From positions 30,542 to 94,541 of the forward strand of contig NZ_LMUL01000011.1 of NCBI RefSeq assembly GCF_009765965.1: 64,000 nucleotides of DNA, given 5' to 3'. The notes beneath the pieces are model-generated. The model was not told the origin of the DNA and did not search any database. It was given only the letters and a program-made list of their open reading frames with translations. Source of the DNA: Caulobacter sp. S45 (lineage in GTDB: Bacteria > Pseudomonadota > Alphaproteobacteria > Caulobacterales > Caulobacteraceae). This document shows, one piece after another, positions 50,705 through 59,571 of this stretch; within the stretch, counting starts at the first letter, position 1; each line of letters begins with the position of its first letter. The position numbers and the translations under genes are program-made.

Positions 50705-51124
50705 TCATCTGGCGTGTTGGTGCAGGTATCGAGAAACCACGGGGGCTCCGTCTTTAGGGGCCGAGGCGATTAGGCATTTGCCCGACGACACCTCATGGAT
50801 GCGGCCATCAGGGGAGAGGGCGAACCGTTGATTGGCGCCAAAATGGCATTGCCACAGTTGCACGGGGGTGCCGTCGGCACGGGACGAGCGGCCACGGACA
50901 TCTAGACATAGGCCACCATCGTCACCGCAACGTCGCCGGTTCGATCTCGCCGACCCGGCGCACGGCAGATCGAGATGCTCAGCTAAGGCGGCTCGGCTGC
51001 GGGCCACGTGGGCGATAGGCAGGGGCTCGCCGGTTTTGCACCTACCTCGCGCCTGTTGAGGAAGGGTCGCAAACACGCAGCACATCCACCGGCCCGCCCG
51101 GTTGCAGCGCGTCGAACACTCCAA
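50705..51124 (-). CDS. Ricin-B-lectin domain fragment
   Basis: From about residue 70, the frame encodes half a beta-trefoil lectin: GGLCLDVRGRSSRADGTPVQ, LWQCHFGANQRFALSPDGRI, then SGKCLIASAPKDGAP. CLDV, QLWxC and the QxF/W position are typical ricin-B features. The first 70 residues are Arg/Cys-rich and overlap the 3' end of the phosphatase gene, so they are probably not genuine. Only about one and a half of the three lectin repeats remain. It is most likely a gene remnant. Confidence 0.45.
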   Translation of the reverse strand: MECSTRCNRAGRWMCCVFATLPQQARGRCKTGEPLPIAHVARSRAALAEHLDLPCAGSARSNRRRCGDDGGLCLDVRGRSSRADGTPVQLWQCHFGANQRFALSPDGRIHEVSSGKCLIASAPKDGAPVVSRYLHQHAR

Positions 51125-51776
51125 CGGTCAATACGCCCGTCCAAAATGCGCCCGTGTCCAGGTTCGTGCGATGGGCGAGCAACTCTGGCTCGGCGGCTTC
51201 ACGCTTGCCCTCCCATTCGGGCGTGTGACCATGGACGATATGTTTTCGGCCAGCGAAATCGGCTGGATCGGCGCGCAGGAACCGTTCTCGAATCCACAAC
51301 AGGGTATGCTCATCCTGGTCGTCCGCAGGTTTCGATGGGTCCAAGCCGGCATGGACATAAATCCGGTGCTCGTCCTCCAAGATCGTGGGGAGCGCTCTCA
51401 GCCAGTCGAGATGAGTTGGCGGAACCAGATGCATCGCCGCCATTAGCCCGCTCTGGCTCCCGTAGGAGCGAAGCGTGGCCTCACCCCCCGCGTGGATCCA
51501 ATAAATCGCCTCGTCGGCGTCCCCTAGAAACGCCCGGAGCATCATGTCCTCATGATTTCCCTTGAGGCAGACCGCCGCGCTCAGGCGCTGGGCCACCATG
51601 AGGCTATCGATCACCTTCGAACTCTGCGGCCCACGATCGACGTAGTCGCCCAAAAACACCACCCGGCCGGACCTGCCCCCCGCATGCTGATTGATCCTCT
51701 CCACAGCTTGGCAGAGCAGATCGTAGCGACCGTGAATGTCTCCGACGACATAGGTGAGAGTCGGACGGACCGTCAT
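51042..51776 (-). CDS. Serine/threonine protein phosphatase (PPP metallophosphatase)
   Basis: This 244-residue protein has all bacterial PPP motifs: VVGDIHGRYDLL, VFLGDYVDRGPQS, CLKGNHEDMML, the His in YVHAGLDP and the C-terminal VHGHTPEWEG. It binds two metal ions and dephosphorylates Ser/Thr or Tyr residues, or acts as a diadenosine tetraphosphatase. ATG 51776 (MTVRPTLTYVVGDIHG) is selected. No kinase gene is nearby. Confidence 0.92.
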   Translation of the reverse strand: MTVRPTLTYVVGDIHGRYDLLCQAVERINQHAGGRSGRVVFLGDYVDRGPQSSKVIDSLMVAQRLSAAVCLKGNHEDMMLRAFLGDADEAIYWIHAGGEATLRSYGSQSGLMAAMHLVPPTHLDWLRALPTILEDEHRIYVHAGLDPSKPADDQDEHTLLWIRERFLRADPADFAGRKHIVHGHTPEWEGKREAAEPELLAHRTNLDTGAFWTGVLTVGVFDALQPGGPVDVLRVCDPSSTGAR

Positions 51777-52337
51777 TGCTGCACGCTCCAAGGATCGTGA
51801 TGGGGCCTTTTATGTAACTCGCCGCTCGCCGCTACCCACCCCTAAGCTACCTTCGTTGCTCTATGTCTCCCGTCCAACGGCTGGAAGGCTCTCACGACGC
51901 TCGCCAACCGCGAGCGCTTAATCGCGTGTTCGCGCGGGCGCAACGGCTCGCACTGTAACGAGCAGGCTCCAAGCCGAGGCTTCGCATCGGGGAGGGGGCT
52001 GATGGCCGTCTTCCTTAAGGGTCAGCCCTACCCCCCGAAAGGCGGGGTGGAAAACGACGCCTCGTCCATATGGTCGAGAAGACGCGATCTCGTCATTTCA
52101 GCGGCGACGGCGCTCCAAGGCGTCCCACTCGGTCGACGCCACCGCGGCGCCTACGCCGCTCGCCTCGTTTCAGGACCGGTGAGCGACAACAGCGCCGACG
52201 CCACTCGGCTTTGGCGGTCGCGCCTCTTTGGATAAACCCTGGGCTGACCGCGCTCGCCGGAACAAAGGCTCACCGACATCCACCCAGTGACCATTCCAAA
52301 GGCCGCTGGATGTCAAAGCGATAAATCTGGCGCCACC
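51777..52337. other. Intergenic region with one possible small gene
   Basis: The only candidate is ATG 52002 (plus strand, stop 52235), which has GGGGAGGGGGCTG before it and encodes MAVFLKGQPYPPKGGVENDA followed by an Arg-rich end. It is not recognised and may be chance. The rest is GC-rich and without features. Confidence 0.3.
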
Positions 52338-52940
52338 TCAATGGTCACTGCTCAGGGGCGACCGACGGGAGCTAGAAGCGTCCGCATTCAGCCGTCCCTC
52401 GGCTCTGAGGCGGTACACAGAGGCTATTCCAATCCCCAAGCGCCTCGCGATCTCAGCTGCGCCGTGACCCTGAGCCTGTAGGTCGCTGACTTTTGCGACG
52501 TCGATCGAGGCCGGCCGCCCCCCCATATAAGCGCCTCGCGCCTTCGCAGCCTTGATGCCTTCAACCTGGCGCTCACGGCGAGCATTGACTTCGAAATCGA
52601 GGAATAACACCAGCATATCGCCAAGGGCCTCCCCAGAGGGCGTGCGGGTATCGATCCCCTGCTCGATCGCTCTAAGCGATGCATCCTTCGATTTCAGCAG
52701 GCTTAGGACGCCTTGAAGCGCACTCATCGACTGGCCAAAGCGGTCGAGCCGGGTGACGACGACGCTGTCGCCCGCTTGCAGCTCGGCAAGGAGGGCGGCC
52801 AATTTGGCGCCGCGACGCCGCGACTTGGCGCTTGCGATCTCAGTGACGATTTTGGTGCAGCCCGCCGCCCGCAAACTCGCGCGCTGCGCCACGACGTCGG
52901 GATCGGTGCTGCTCGCCCGCGCATATCCATAACAGGTCAT
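52338..52940 (-). CDS. Serine recombinase (resolvase/invertase family)
   Basis: This 200-residue protein starts MTCYGYARASSTDPDVVAQR, with the nucleophile Ser at position 10 or 11. The catalytic arginines are in VVVTRLDRFGQSM. A long helix EVNARRERQVEGIKAAKARG and a C-terminal HTH (SDLQAQGHGAAEIARRLGIG, then IASVYRLR) complete the small serine recombinase layout. It cuts and rejoins DNA at short inverted sites, as resolvases of Tn3-type elements do. No transposase or resolution site was found next to it, so it is an isolated gene or the remnant of a mobile element. Confidence 0.92.
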   Translation of the reverse strand: MTCYGYARASSTDPDVVAQRASLRAAGCTKIVTEIASAKSRRRGAKLAALLAELQAGDSVVVTRLDRFGQSMSALQGVLSLLKSKDASLRAIEQGIDTRTPSGEALGDMLVLFLDFEVNARRERQVEGIKAAKARGAYMGGRPASIDVAKVSDLQAQGHGAAEIARRLGIGIASVYRLRAEGRLNADASSSRRSPLSSDH

Positions 52941-53378
52941 CGATTCCCCACCCTAATGGCGCTCAGACCGATTCCCAAGCTCCGCGCCCTGGCCGTCACC
53001 CGGACAGCCACGCCCTTTTAGCCTTCCCCTCGCGCAGATAAATGCAGCGGACTGAGCGCCATTTCGGCATGCTCTGTCACGCAACCCACACTGCGATCAC
53101 GGGCGAGGCTCGGGCGGTCATGGCCGCCGACCGCCCCAACAGACAGCGCCTCTGGCGGACTGGCTGGCGCCGCCTTGACGCCGCCTTCGAAAACAAGCCT
53201 CGCTTCTGCACTGATCGACTGGCCCGCAATGTGGGGGATCCACCTCAACATGATGCGCAGAGATCGTATGAAACGTCCCCGTTCGCCTGAACCGGGCCCA
53301 CAGAAAGATCGGGGGGCCGCCGAGCCCCCGTCCAAGTTGCAATCCTCAGGCCCAAGCCGGACTAGGTTGCTTGGCTCG
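52941..53378. other. Intergenic region upstream of the recombinase
   Basis: It contains the likely terminator of the glucanase gene (53312-53329) and no convincing gene. A plus-strand frame from 53042 (82 codons) has a mixed composition that I cannot support. Confidence 0.4.
53312..53329 (-). terminator. Probable terminator of the GH16/RTX gene
   Basis: On the minus strand GGGGGC-TCGGCG-GCCCCC forms a 6-bp GC stem, followed by CGATCTTTCTG. It lies 50 bp beyond the glucanase stop codon. Confidence 0.5.
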
Positions 53379-56195
53379 CTAAATGAAGGCGTAGTCTTGA
53401 CCCGCCACTAGGTGGGTTTGGCTGCCCATCTCGTGCACAAGAAATTGCCCCAGGACCGAATGGGTCGGGCTCATCACCTGGTACCACTGGAGGCTATCGT
53501 TTTCTGAAGTCGTCCCCTGGCCCGAGTAGGAGGCGAACTGCAAAGTGGCGCCTGAGCCAAATCCGCTAAGATCGAGGAAGTCGTGCTCCGTAGCGGTGCG
53601 GGTGAAATCCGAGATTTGAGTGCCGACGGTAAACCCCGGTTCCAACACGAAAGTGTCGTCGCCCGCGCCGCCCTGAAGGAAATCTCCCCCGACGCCGCCG
53701 ATCAAAACGTCGTTGCCCGCCGTACCCTTTAGCGTGTGATTGACGGTGGTCGTTTCCAAGAGCTGGCCCCCAGCGGTTGGAGACGGGATTCCGCTGCTCG
53801 CGGGGCTGGACGATGTCGTCGAGGAGGGGGTGGTCGTCGAAGAGCTAGGTTGGGCGGCGGCCGATGCTGCAAGAGTCCCCGACGACGTTGCAGGCGTGGA
53901 CGCTGTGGTAGCGGCCGGCGTGGGGGTTGAGGGGGCGGACGTCGTGGAAGAAGGGACGGCGGAAGTGGAAGCCGCAGTCGCATCGATGAAGGCGAAGTCT
54001 TGACCAGCCACTAATTGCGTCTGGCCGCCGATCGTGTGGACAAGGAATTGCGCTTCGACCTTATGGTTTGCGTCCTCCACCGAATAATACTGCAAGGCGT
54101 CGTTTTGACTCGTGGTGCCCTGGCCGGAGTAGGAAGCAAACACAAGCGACGATCCGGTGGAAAATCCGCTCAACTGAATGAAATCATGCTCCGTTGCCGA
54201 GCGCGTAAAATCGGCAATCTGGGTCCCTATCGTGACGCCGGGATGCAACACGAAGACATCGTCTCCGGCGCCGCCTTGCAAATAGGCGGCGCCTGAGTTC
54301 ACGACCAAGACATCGTTACCCGCGCCCCCTTTCAGCGTCGCGAGGGTCGGCGTGGTCTCAAGCAGCGAACCGTTCGTGGACGGCGCCGCCATCGCGGTGA
54401 GAGCGGAAGCTGCCGCAGCGTGCGTCGGAACCGAGGTGGCGGCCGTGGCGGAGGGGGACTGGGTTGCGGTTGGAGTCGAGCTCGCGGCGCTGGAGGCGGC
54501 GGCCGTCGACGTCGTCGAGGACGAACTTGACGTCGTGGCTGGGGTCGTCGTGGCGGGCGCGCTGGTTCCGGTCGAAGTCGAGCTCGTCGTCCCCGAGGTG
54601 GCGGAAGCAGCCGTTGTCGGGGTCGAGCTGGGCGTTGTCGCCGGCGTCGTCGTGGAGGTTGTGCTGGCCCCGGTCGAGGTCGAGCTCGTCGTGCCTGAAG
54701 TGGCGGGCGCTGAGGTCGGGGTGGCGGGTGTGCTGCTTCCCGTCGTGCTCGTCGCGGGCACGCTCACGGGCGAGTCGGCCAAACTATAGGCCCGCACATA
54801 ATTCACCTGCATCGTCGAGGTGAAGGAAGAGCTCGGCGTGCTGGTGGCCGACCCCGAAATCGCCAGGTCGATCAGCATATACATGGGCTTGTTCATGTCG
54901 GCAGGCGTCGCCTCCTGCGCCACCTGAACGCCGTCGACATACCAAGTGATGGTCGAAGCGGTCCATAAGACCCCGTAGTCATGAAAGCCCGTCGTGCTGC
55001 CCGGCACGTAGCTGGATATGGCGTCCTGGGTGGCCACGCCGTTGACAACCGAGTGGGCCGTTTCACTGACCGTGTCGGTGCCGTTGGAGGCCTCAAGCAC
55101 GTCAAGCTCCGGCGGCCAGCTCCCGTCGGCGGGCAGCAGCCAAAAGGCCGGCCAAGCTCCAGATCCGGTAGGTAGCTTGGCGTCGATGTCGAAATAGCCG
55201 TAGGTCTGCTGAAAGGATTCCTTGGTGGTCAGCAGCCCGGACACATAGCTGTAACCATAGAGCGCCGTCTTGTCGGCGGCAGGTGTGGCGCTGGCGGTAA
55301 TGCTCAGCACACCGTTGTTGATCGAAAACGGATTGAGCCCAAGCGCCGTCGTGCCCGCCCCCGTCATCGTGGGATCGACGTAGATTTCCTTCTCACCATT
55401 GGACGTGAGCGTGCGGCTACCTAACGAGTTCGACGTCGCCCCGTAGCCGAAATTCGTGGTCCAGGTCCCTGAGGTGCCGTTGTTGAGGCTCAACGAGTTA
55501 AACTCGTCGTCGAACGTCATTTTCATGGCGCCCGTATTGACGGCTAATTGAAAGTTCGACGCTGTGAAGTCCGATATCTGCTCATTCCTGAACAAAACAG
55601 CATCATTGGCGTCAAGCTGCAGGACAACATTACTGCCGACCTGCGTCATCGCCGCCTGCACCTGGGCAAAGGACGTGAAGTTGACGTAGCCGCCGAGCGA
55701 GACGACATCATGACCTGCGCCGGCGATGAAGCCGTCGACAGCATCGTGCCCGGAATTGGCGTCAAAAATGACCGTGCTTTTGCCGGTCCCCAGCTCAATG
55801 AGATCGTTGCCCGCGCCCCCGTCGATCGTCTGGGTGCCCGAACCCTGACCCCAAATGATGTTGGCGCCTGAATTGCCGTAGGCGACGCCATTGCCGCCGA
55901 TCGCCAGGTTCTCGACGTTGGCGGGAAGCTGATAGTCCATCCCATTGATCTTGACTGTATCGACGCCGCCGTTCGGCTTTTCGACGATCTGGTCAAGCGG
56001 GCTGTAGACATAATAGGTGTTATCGCCCGCCCCCCCGACCAGGACGTTGCCGCCATCGGACCAGATCGCTTGGGCGGCGGTAGCGCTGCCCGTGACGGTC
56101 GTGCCTGGCGCGGTCGCATAGACGCTGGAAACTGGATTGGCGCTGTACGGCAGAGGATTCCCGTAGAAATCCAAGAAAGGATCCGTGGAAGACAT
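53379..56195 (-). CDS. Secreted GH16 glycoside hydrolase with RTX-type C-terminal modules
   Basis: This 938-residue protein has no N-terminal signal peptide. Residues 1-215 contain haemolysin-type repeats (GGAGDNTYYVYS, GGAGNDLIELGTG). Residues ~225-475 are a GH16 domain with the catalytic motif ELDVLE (Glu363 nucleophile, Asp365, Glu368 acid/base) and FWLLPADGSWPPE. A Ser/Thr/Ala/Pro linker follows (~475-640). Two similar 129-residue modules then each hold GGAGND and LQGGAGDD calcium repeats and SDFTR.ATEHDF. The C-terminus (AGQDYAFI) lacks a signal-like KPEL end but resembles type I secretion substrates. GH16 enzymes cut beta-1,3/1,4-glucans; ExoK/ExsH types process the producer's own exopolysaccharide. 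The ABC/HlyD exporter at 59-63 kb probably secretes it. Confidence 0.9.
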   Translation of the reverse strand: MSSTDPFLDFYGNPLPYSANPVSSVYATAPGTTVTGSATAAQAIWSDGGNVLVGGAGDNTYYVYSPLDQIVEKPNGGVDTVKINGMDYQLPANVENLAIGGNGVAYGNSGANIIWGQGSGTQTIDGGAGNDLIELGTGKSTVIFDANSGHDAVDGFIAGAGHDVVSLGGYVNFTSFAQVQAAMTQVGSNVVLQLDANDAVLFRNEQISDFTASNFQLAVNTGAMKMTFDDEFNSLSLNNGTSGTWTTNFGYGATSNSLGSRTLTSNGEKEIYVDPTMTGAGTTALGLNPFSINNGVLSITASATPAADKTALYGYSYVSGLLTTKESFQQTYGYFDIDAKLPTGSGAWPAFWLLPADGSWPPELDVLEASNGTDTVSETAHSVVNGVATQDAISSYVPGSTTGFHDYGVLWTASTITWYVDGVQVAQEATPADMNKPMYMLIDLAISGSATSTPSSSFTSTMQVNYVRAYSLADSPVSVPATSTTGSSTPATPTSAPATSGTTSSTSTGASTTSTTTPATTPSSTPTTAASATSGTTSSTSTGTSAPATTTPATTSSSSSTTSTAAASSAASSTPTATQSPSATAATSVPTHAAAASALTAMAAPSTNGSLLETTPTLATLKGGAGNDVLVVNSGAAYLQGGAGDDVFVLHPGVTIGTQIADFTRSATEHDFIQLSGFSTGSSLVFASYSGQGTTSQNDALQYYSVEDANHKVEAQFLVHTIGGQTQLVAGQDFAFIDATAASTSAVPSSTTSAPSTPTPAATTASTPATSSGTLAASAAAQPSSSTTTPSSTTSSSPASSGIPSPTAGGQLLETTTVNHTLKGTAGNDVLIGGVGGDFLQGGAGDDTFVLEPGFTVGTQISDFTRTATEHDFLDLSGFGSGATLQFASYSGQGTTSENDSLQWYQVMSPTHSVLGQFLVHEMGSQTHLVAGQDYAFI
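53382..53768 (-). repeat. C-terminal 129-residue module, copy 2
   Basis: This encodes GQLLETTTVNHTLKGTAGND through AGQDYAFI. It aligns without gaps over its whole length with the module at 53986-54372; shared blocks include ATEHDF, FASYSGQGTTS and LVAGQD. The two copies are separated by a Ser/Thr-rich linker. Confidence 0.85.
53986..54372 (-). repeat. C-terminal 129-residue module, copy 1
   Basis: This encodes GSLLETTPTLATLKGGAGND through AGQDFAFID. It is the upstream member of the duplicated pair and shows many substitutions relative to copy 2, so the duplication is not recent. Confidence 0.85.
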
Positions 56196-56330
56196 GAACG
56201 TCCCTCGAGAGATTGGGACGGTAACTATCGGAAGGCTATGAACTCACCGTAATTATATAGACTTAATCAGACAACAACATCCAATGTTAAAACACTATTG
56301 CAATCCCGGGCTCATGTTTTGTTAACCAGC

Positions 56331-56564
56331 CTACAGAGGTTCGGCCCAGAAATGTTCAGGATCGTGGCCAAATCGCCTTACAAGCACTGACGGGCTTAGC
56401 GAGCAATCAAATACAGCGGAGTCGGAACCCTCCGCAAACAACGCCTTGGCGCGGTCCAAGGCGTCGTTGATCGCGTTCGTATGTTGATCAAAGTTGGCGA
56501 GAATCGAATCGTCGCGCACCACCTGCCATGCCTGCTCTGTATGCATCACCTTTATCAAGATCAT
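56331..56564 (-). CDS. Small hypothetical protein (77 residues)
   Basis: ATG 56564 follows GGAGTCAACGCC. The product starts MILIKVMHTEQAWQVVRDDS and continues with FDQHTNAINDALDRAKALFA. The alternating strand-helix pattern resembles short DUF2188-like proteins, but this is not certain. A longer frame to 56753 begins with an Arg/Pro-rich stretch and is rejected. It is placed between the glucanase and the polysaccharide genes. Confidence 0.55.
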   Translation of the reverse strand: MILIKVMHTEQAWQVVRDDSILANFDQHTNAINDALDRAKALFAEGSDSAVFDCSLSPSVLVRRFGHDPEHFWAEPL

Positions 56565-56939
56565 GGCGTTGACTCCGCTCCCGATCGTTTGCTCGCAAGT
56601 CGCGGGACCGGGGTCTTGGCTATAACGCGGCGCGCCGCGATCTGGCTCCGGAACGCGCAGCACTTCGGGCCTAGGTCCCATAAGAGCCGGAAGGCGGATT
56701 GGGCGCGATCGCGTCACACCCCGTCGCCGACCGATCCCAAACGCAGTTGCCATTTAGTCACGCTAGTCCCGCCCAAAATGAGCGACCGCCCGATCGGCCG
56801 GGTCGCAATTCCTCCGGCTTTATATTCCGCAGGCTGGACCGTGACGCTCTGATCGAGGCTCTCGATCAAAGGGTTCGGTTCCAACGACGCGAGTTCAGCG
56901 CGGGCTGCTTGTATCGCGTCTCACCCGTCTAAAGGGAAT

Positions 56940-58016
56940 CTAAAGTTGGTGCGGCGTACGGCCGGGCATGGCGGGGCAGGCGAGGGGTTTGTCGCTATCC
57001 TTGCCCGCCAGCCGCGGATAGAGCGCGCCGAAGTCTTGGCCAAGGCGTGCGGTGAGCGCCGCGGCGCCGAACATATTCAGGTGTGCGGGGTCAAACCAAT
57101 AGCTGGGCTGCGCCAACACGTCGTTGGCTGACACTATCGGACCACGACCGCGGTATAGGCTGTCGTCGATAGGGCCAGCCGGCTTGCCGTATCCGGGCAG
57201 ATAGAGGAAAACGACCTTGACGCCGCGCCGCGCCGCCTCAGCCACGATCTGATCGACATAGTAGCGCGGTGCACGATATTCATAAGCGTCGAGCTTTGCA
57301 CCGAGCATATGCAAGCTCTTTTGCCGTGCTGCGTCTTGCGCCGCCCGTTCCAGCCGATCCCTTGGGTAAACCCGGTCTCGAAGCGGGGTAATGGCGACGC
57401 CGCCGACATTTACGATCCGCGTGTTGTCGACGTTTGAGCCATCATAATTGCGGGCGTCGAAACCAGCCTTGAGACCAAATTGCCCTGGGAAAAGGCTTTT
57501 GAAGCCTAGGGATAGCTGGCGAAAGGGAATACGTACGAGGTCATGGACATAGCCAACGTTTATGAATATCGGGGCCGTCAAGACGTCGTGGAGATCAGCG
57601 ACATACGGGAAGAGGGGATGAGGCTTCCGGGACTCGTTTTCCACCACCTCCAGAACAAGCACCTTGACGGGCCTGTTTTTCAATAGCTCCCGCGCGATAA
57701 TCCAGTGCAGACTGCGGCCATACTCGGGGACGGCTAGGTTCACCGCATTGACGCAATGACCTGTGGCCAGGCTCACGCGACGCGACACCTCCGCGGCGTC
57801 GACCCCGTTCATCGTGTGAGAGGTGCCGACAAAGGCGATGTCGATCGGTGTCGGGTCGAAGTGAATCCGTTCGTAGATCCACCCGAGCCGGGCGTAGGCC
57901 TCGGTCCGCATCGCCTGCCACCGCACATAGCGATCATGCGGCAGTAGCGACATCCCAAACAGGGTGGCCGCGGCGACGGCCAATCCAAGACAAACGGTTC
58001 GTACAAGGCGCATCAT
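56940..58016 (-). CDS. SGNH/AlgJ-like exported protein, partner of the MBOAT acyltransferase
   Basis: This 358-residue protein has an N-terminal membrane anchor (LGLAVAAATLFGMSLL). It contains IAFVGTSHTMNGVDAAEVSR near the N-terminus, where GTSH resembles the first SGNH block, and a C-terminal WFDPAHLNMFGAAALTARLG whose Asp-x-x-His is the typical SGNH catalytic dyad. Proteins of this kind cooperate with membrane-bound O-acyltransferases in acetylating polysaccharides, as AlgJ and AlgX do for alginate. It lies 14 bp downstream of the MBOAT gene. Polysaccharide acetylation or deacetylation is the likely role. Confidence 0.75.
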   Translation of the reverse strand: MMRLVRTVCLGLAVAAATLFGMSLLPHDRYVRWQAMRTEAYARLGWIYERIHFDPTPIDIAFVGTSHTMNGVDAAEVSRRVSLATGHCVNAVNLAVPEYGRSLHWIIARELLKNRPVKVLVLEVVENESRKPHPLFPYVADLHDVLTAPIFINVGYVHDLVRIPFRQLSLGFKSLFPGQFGLKAGFDARNYDGSNVDNTRIVNVGGVAITPLRDRVYPRDRLERAAQDAARQKSLHMLGAKLDAYEYRAPRYYVDQIVAEAARRGVKVVFLYLPGYGKPAGPIDDSLYRGRGPIVSANDVLAQPSYWFDPAHLNMFGAAALTARLGQDFGALYPRLAGKDSDKPLACPAMPGRTPHQL

Positions 58017-58030
58017 CGGTGAACCGCCCG

Positions 58031-59500
58031 TCAGAAGTTGAAGTAGAGGAAGATACCGGGGTCGGGCAGTTTCGCCAGGGCGAGAGCGCCGATGAAGCCC
58101 AGGAAGACGCCGGTGAAAACCCAGGACAGCCGCCACTGGAGCGGTCGTAGGGGCGCGCCCTCCGCCTCCTCAGCTCCGGCGATGGCCACGGGATATCGCG
58201 CCATCTCCAAAGCGTTAGGTAGAGCGATCGAACCGATGAGGGCGACGATCACGCCAACCCAAGCGGCCAATGACGGAGGCGCCGCGGACGCGGCGTGGGC
58301 CGCCTGAGGCCAGGGGACCATGGCGCCAAGAATCGCAAGCGCGCCGTGGAAGGTGGCGGCGCGAAACAGCACCCAGGCCAGCACGACGGCGATAAAGGTG
58401 ACACACCAACCGAGGCAGCGTGCGATCACGCCCTCTAAGACGCCAAAGGCGTTCCGCCAGCCGTGGTTGACGATCAGATAGGCTCCGTGCAGCCCACCCC
58501 AAATGATGAAGGTCCAACCCGCGCCATGCCATAGACCGCCCAACAACATGGTGAGGAAAAGATTGAGGTAGCGGCGAGCCGGCCCCTTCCGGTTCCCTCC
58601 AAATGGAATGTAGAGGTACTGCCGCAGAAAACGGGATAGCGTGATATGCCACCGCCGCCAAAACTCGATTATGCTGGTGGATTTGTACGGCGAGGCGAAA
58701 TTTACGGGTAGACGGATGCCAAACAGTAATCCCAAGCCGATGGCCATATCGGAATAGCCAGAAAAATCGTAGTATAGCTGCAAGGTATAGGCCAACGCGC
58801 CCAGCCATGCTTGGGAGAAGCTTAGGTGAACTCCATGTTCCGCAGCTGCGAATATGGGGTTTGCGACAAGCGCGAAGGTGTCGGCTACGACGACCTTTTT
58901 AGCCAACCCCAGGATCAAAACTGCGGCGCCGGTCGAGAAAAACGCAGGTGAAAGCTTACCACGCCCGGCATTTTTAAATTGCGGAAGCATCTCCTTGTGG
59001 TGCGTGATGGGCCCCGCAATCAAGTGGGGGAAAAACATGACAAAAAGGCTGTAGTCCAGGAGGCTGTCGGCGGCCTTCTTTTCTTTATATACTTCCACAA
59101 GATAGGCGATTTGCTGGAAAGTGAAGAAGCTTATGGCCAGCGGAAGGAGTATATGTCTCGCGTTCCAATCCAAGCCGGCAATCGCACTGACAGTGCTCGT
59201 GAAAAAATTTGCGTATTTATAGTATCCGAGAAGACCGAGATTTCCAATAAGTCCGATGATTAAATAGATTCTCGATTGGCGCGGCTTCTTTTCGATAAGC
59301 AGACTAATGGCGTAATTTGCGCCGATCGATATCAGCATCAATGGAACATAGCTGATTTTCCACCAGCCGTAGAAAACCAGCGAGGCCGCGACGAGCCAAG
59401 ATTTGGCTAGAACGGCTTTATCGTTCAGTCGCAGCACGTGATAGATAATAAGAACCGGCGGTAGAAAGCCGAAAAGGAACTCAAGCGAGCCAAACAGCAT
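58031..59500 (-). CDS. MBOAT family O-acyltransferase (AlgI-like)
   Basis: This is a 489-residue, multi-pass membrane protein. Family blocks: LIAGPITHHKEMLPQF, YDFSGYSDMAIGLGLLFGIR, IEFWRRWHITLSRFLRQYLY (conserved His) and LLGGLWHGAGWTFIIWGGLH (the catalytic His of GGLWHG). It moves an acyl group from the cytoplasm across the membrane for attachment to an exported polysaccharide. The gene runs into the SGNH-like gene (14 bp apart). It is 72 bp downstream of the HlyD gene stop and may be in the same operon. Confidence 0.95.
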   Translation of the reverse strand: MLFGSLEFLFGFLPPVLIIYHVLRLNDKAVLAKSWLVAASLVFYGWWKISYVPLMLISIGANYAISLLIEKKPRQSRIYLIIGLIGNLGLLGYYKYANFFTSTVSAIAGLDWNARHILLPLAISFFTFQQIAYLVEVYKEKKAADSLLDYSLFVMFFPHLIAGPITHHKEMLPQFKNAGRGKLSPAFFSTGAAVLILGLAKKVVVADTFALVANPIFAAAEHGVHLSFSQAWLGALAYTLQLYYDFSGYSDMAIGLGLLFGIRLPVNFASPYKSTSIIEFWRRWHITLSRFLRQYLYIPFGGNRKGPARRYLNLFLTMLLGGLWHGAGWTFIIWGGLHGAYLIVNHGWRNAFGVLEGVIARCLGWCVTFIAVVLAWVLFRAATFHGALAILGAMVPWPQAAHAASAAPPSLAAWVGVIVALIGSIALPNALEMARYPVAIAGAEEAEGAPLRPLQWRLSWVFTGVFLGFIGALALAKLPDPGIFLYFNF

Positions 59501-59571
59501 TAAAAATCGCCCTTTCCTCGCGGCGCACTGGATCGATCATGCGAATTCGAGCCGCTGTCGGCGGGCCTTAA

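Noticed and set aside
50365-50757. 130-codon plus-strand frame across the structured region
   Set aside because: The composition is Arg/Pro-rich, there is no start signal, and it is explained better by the paired RNA-like structure.
52338-52940. Tn3-type transposon around the serine recombinase
   Set aside because: No Tn3 transposase, no 38-bp inverted ends and no resolution site were found nearby.
56331-56753. Longer version (140 codons) of the small protein
   Set aside because: The first 63 codons are Arg/Pro-rich without a ribosome-binding site; ATG 56564 has a good one.
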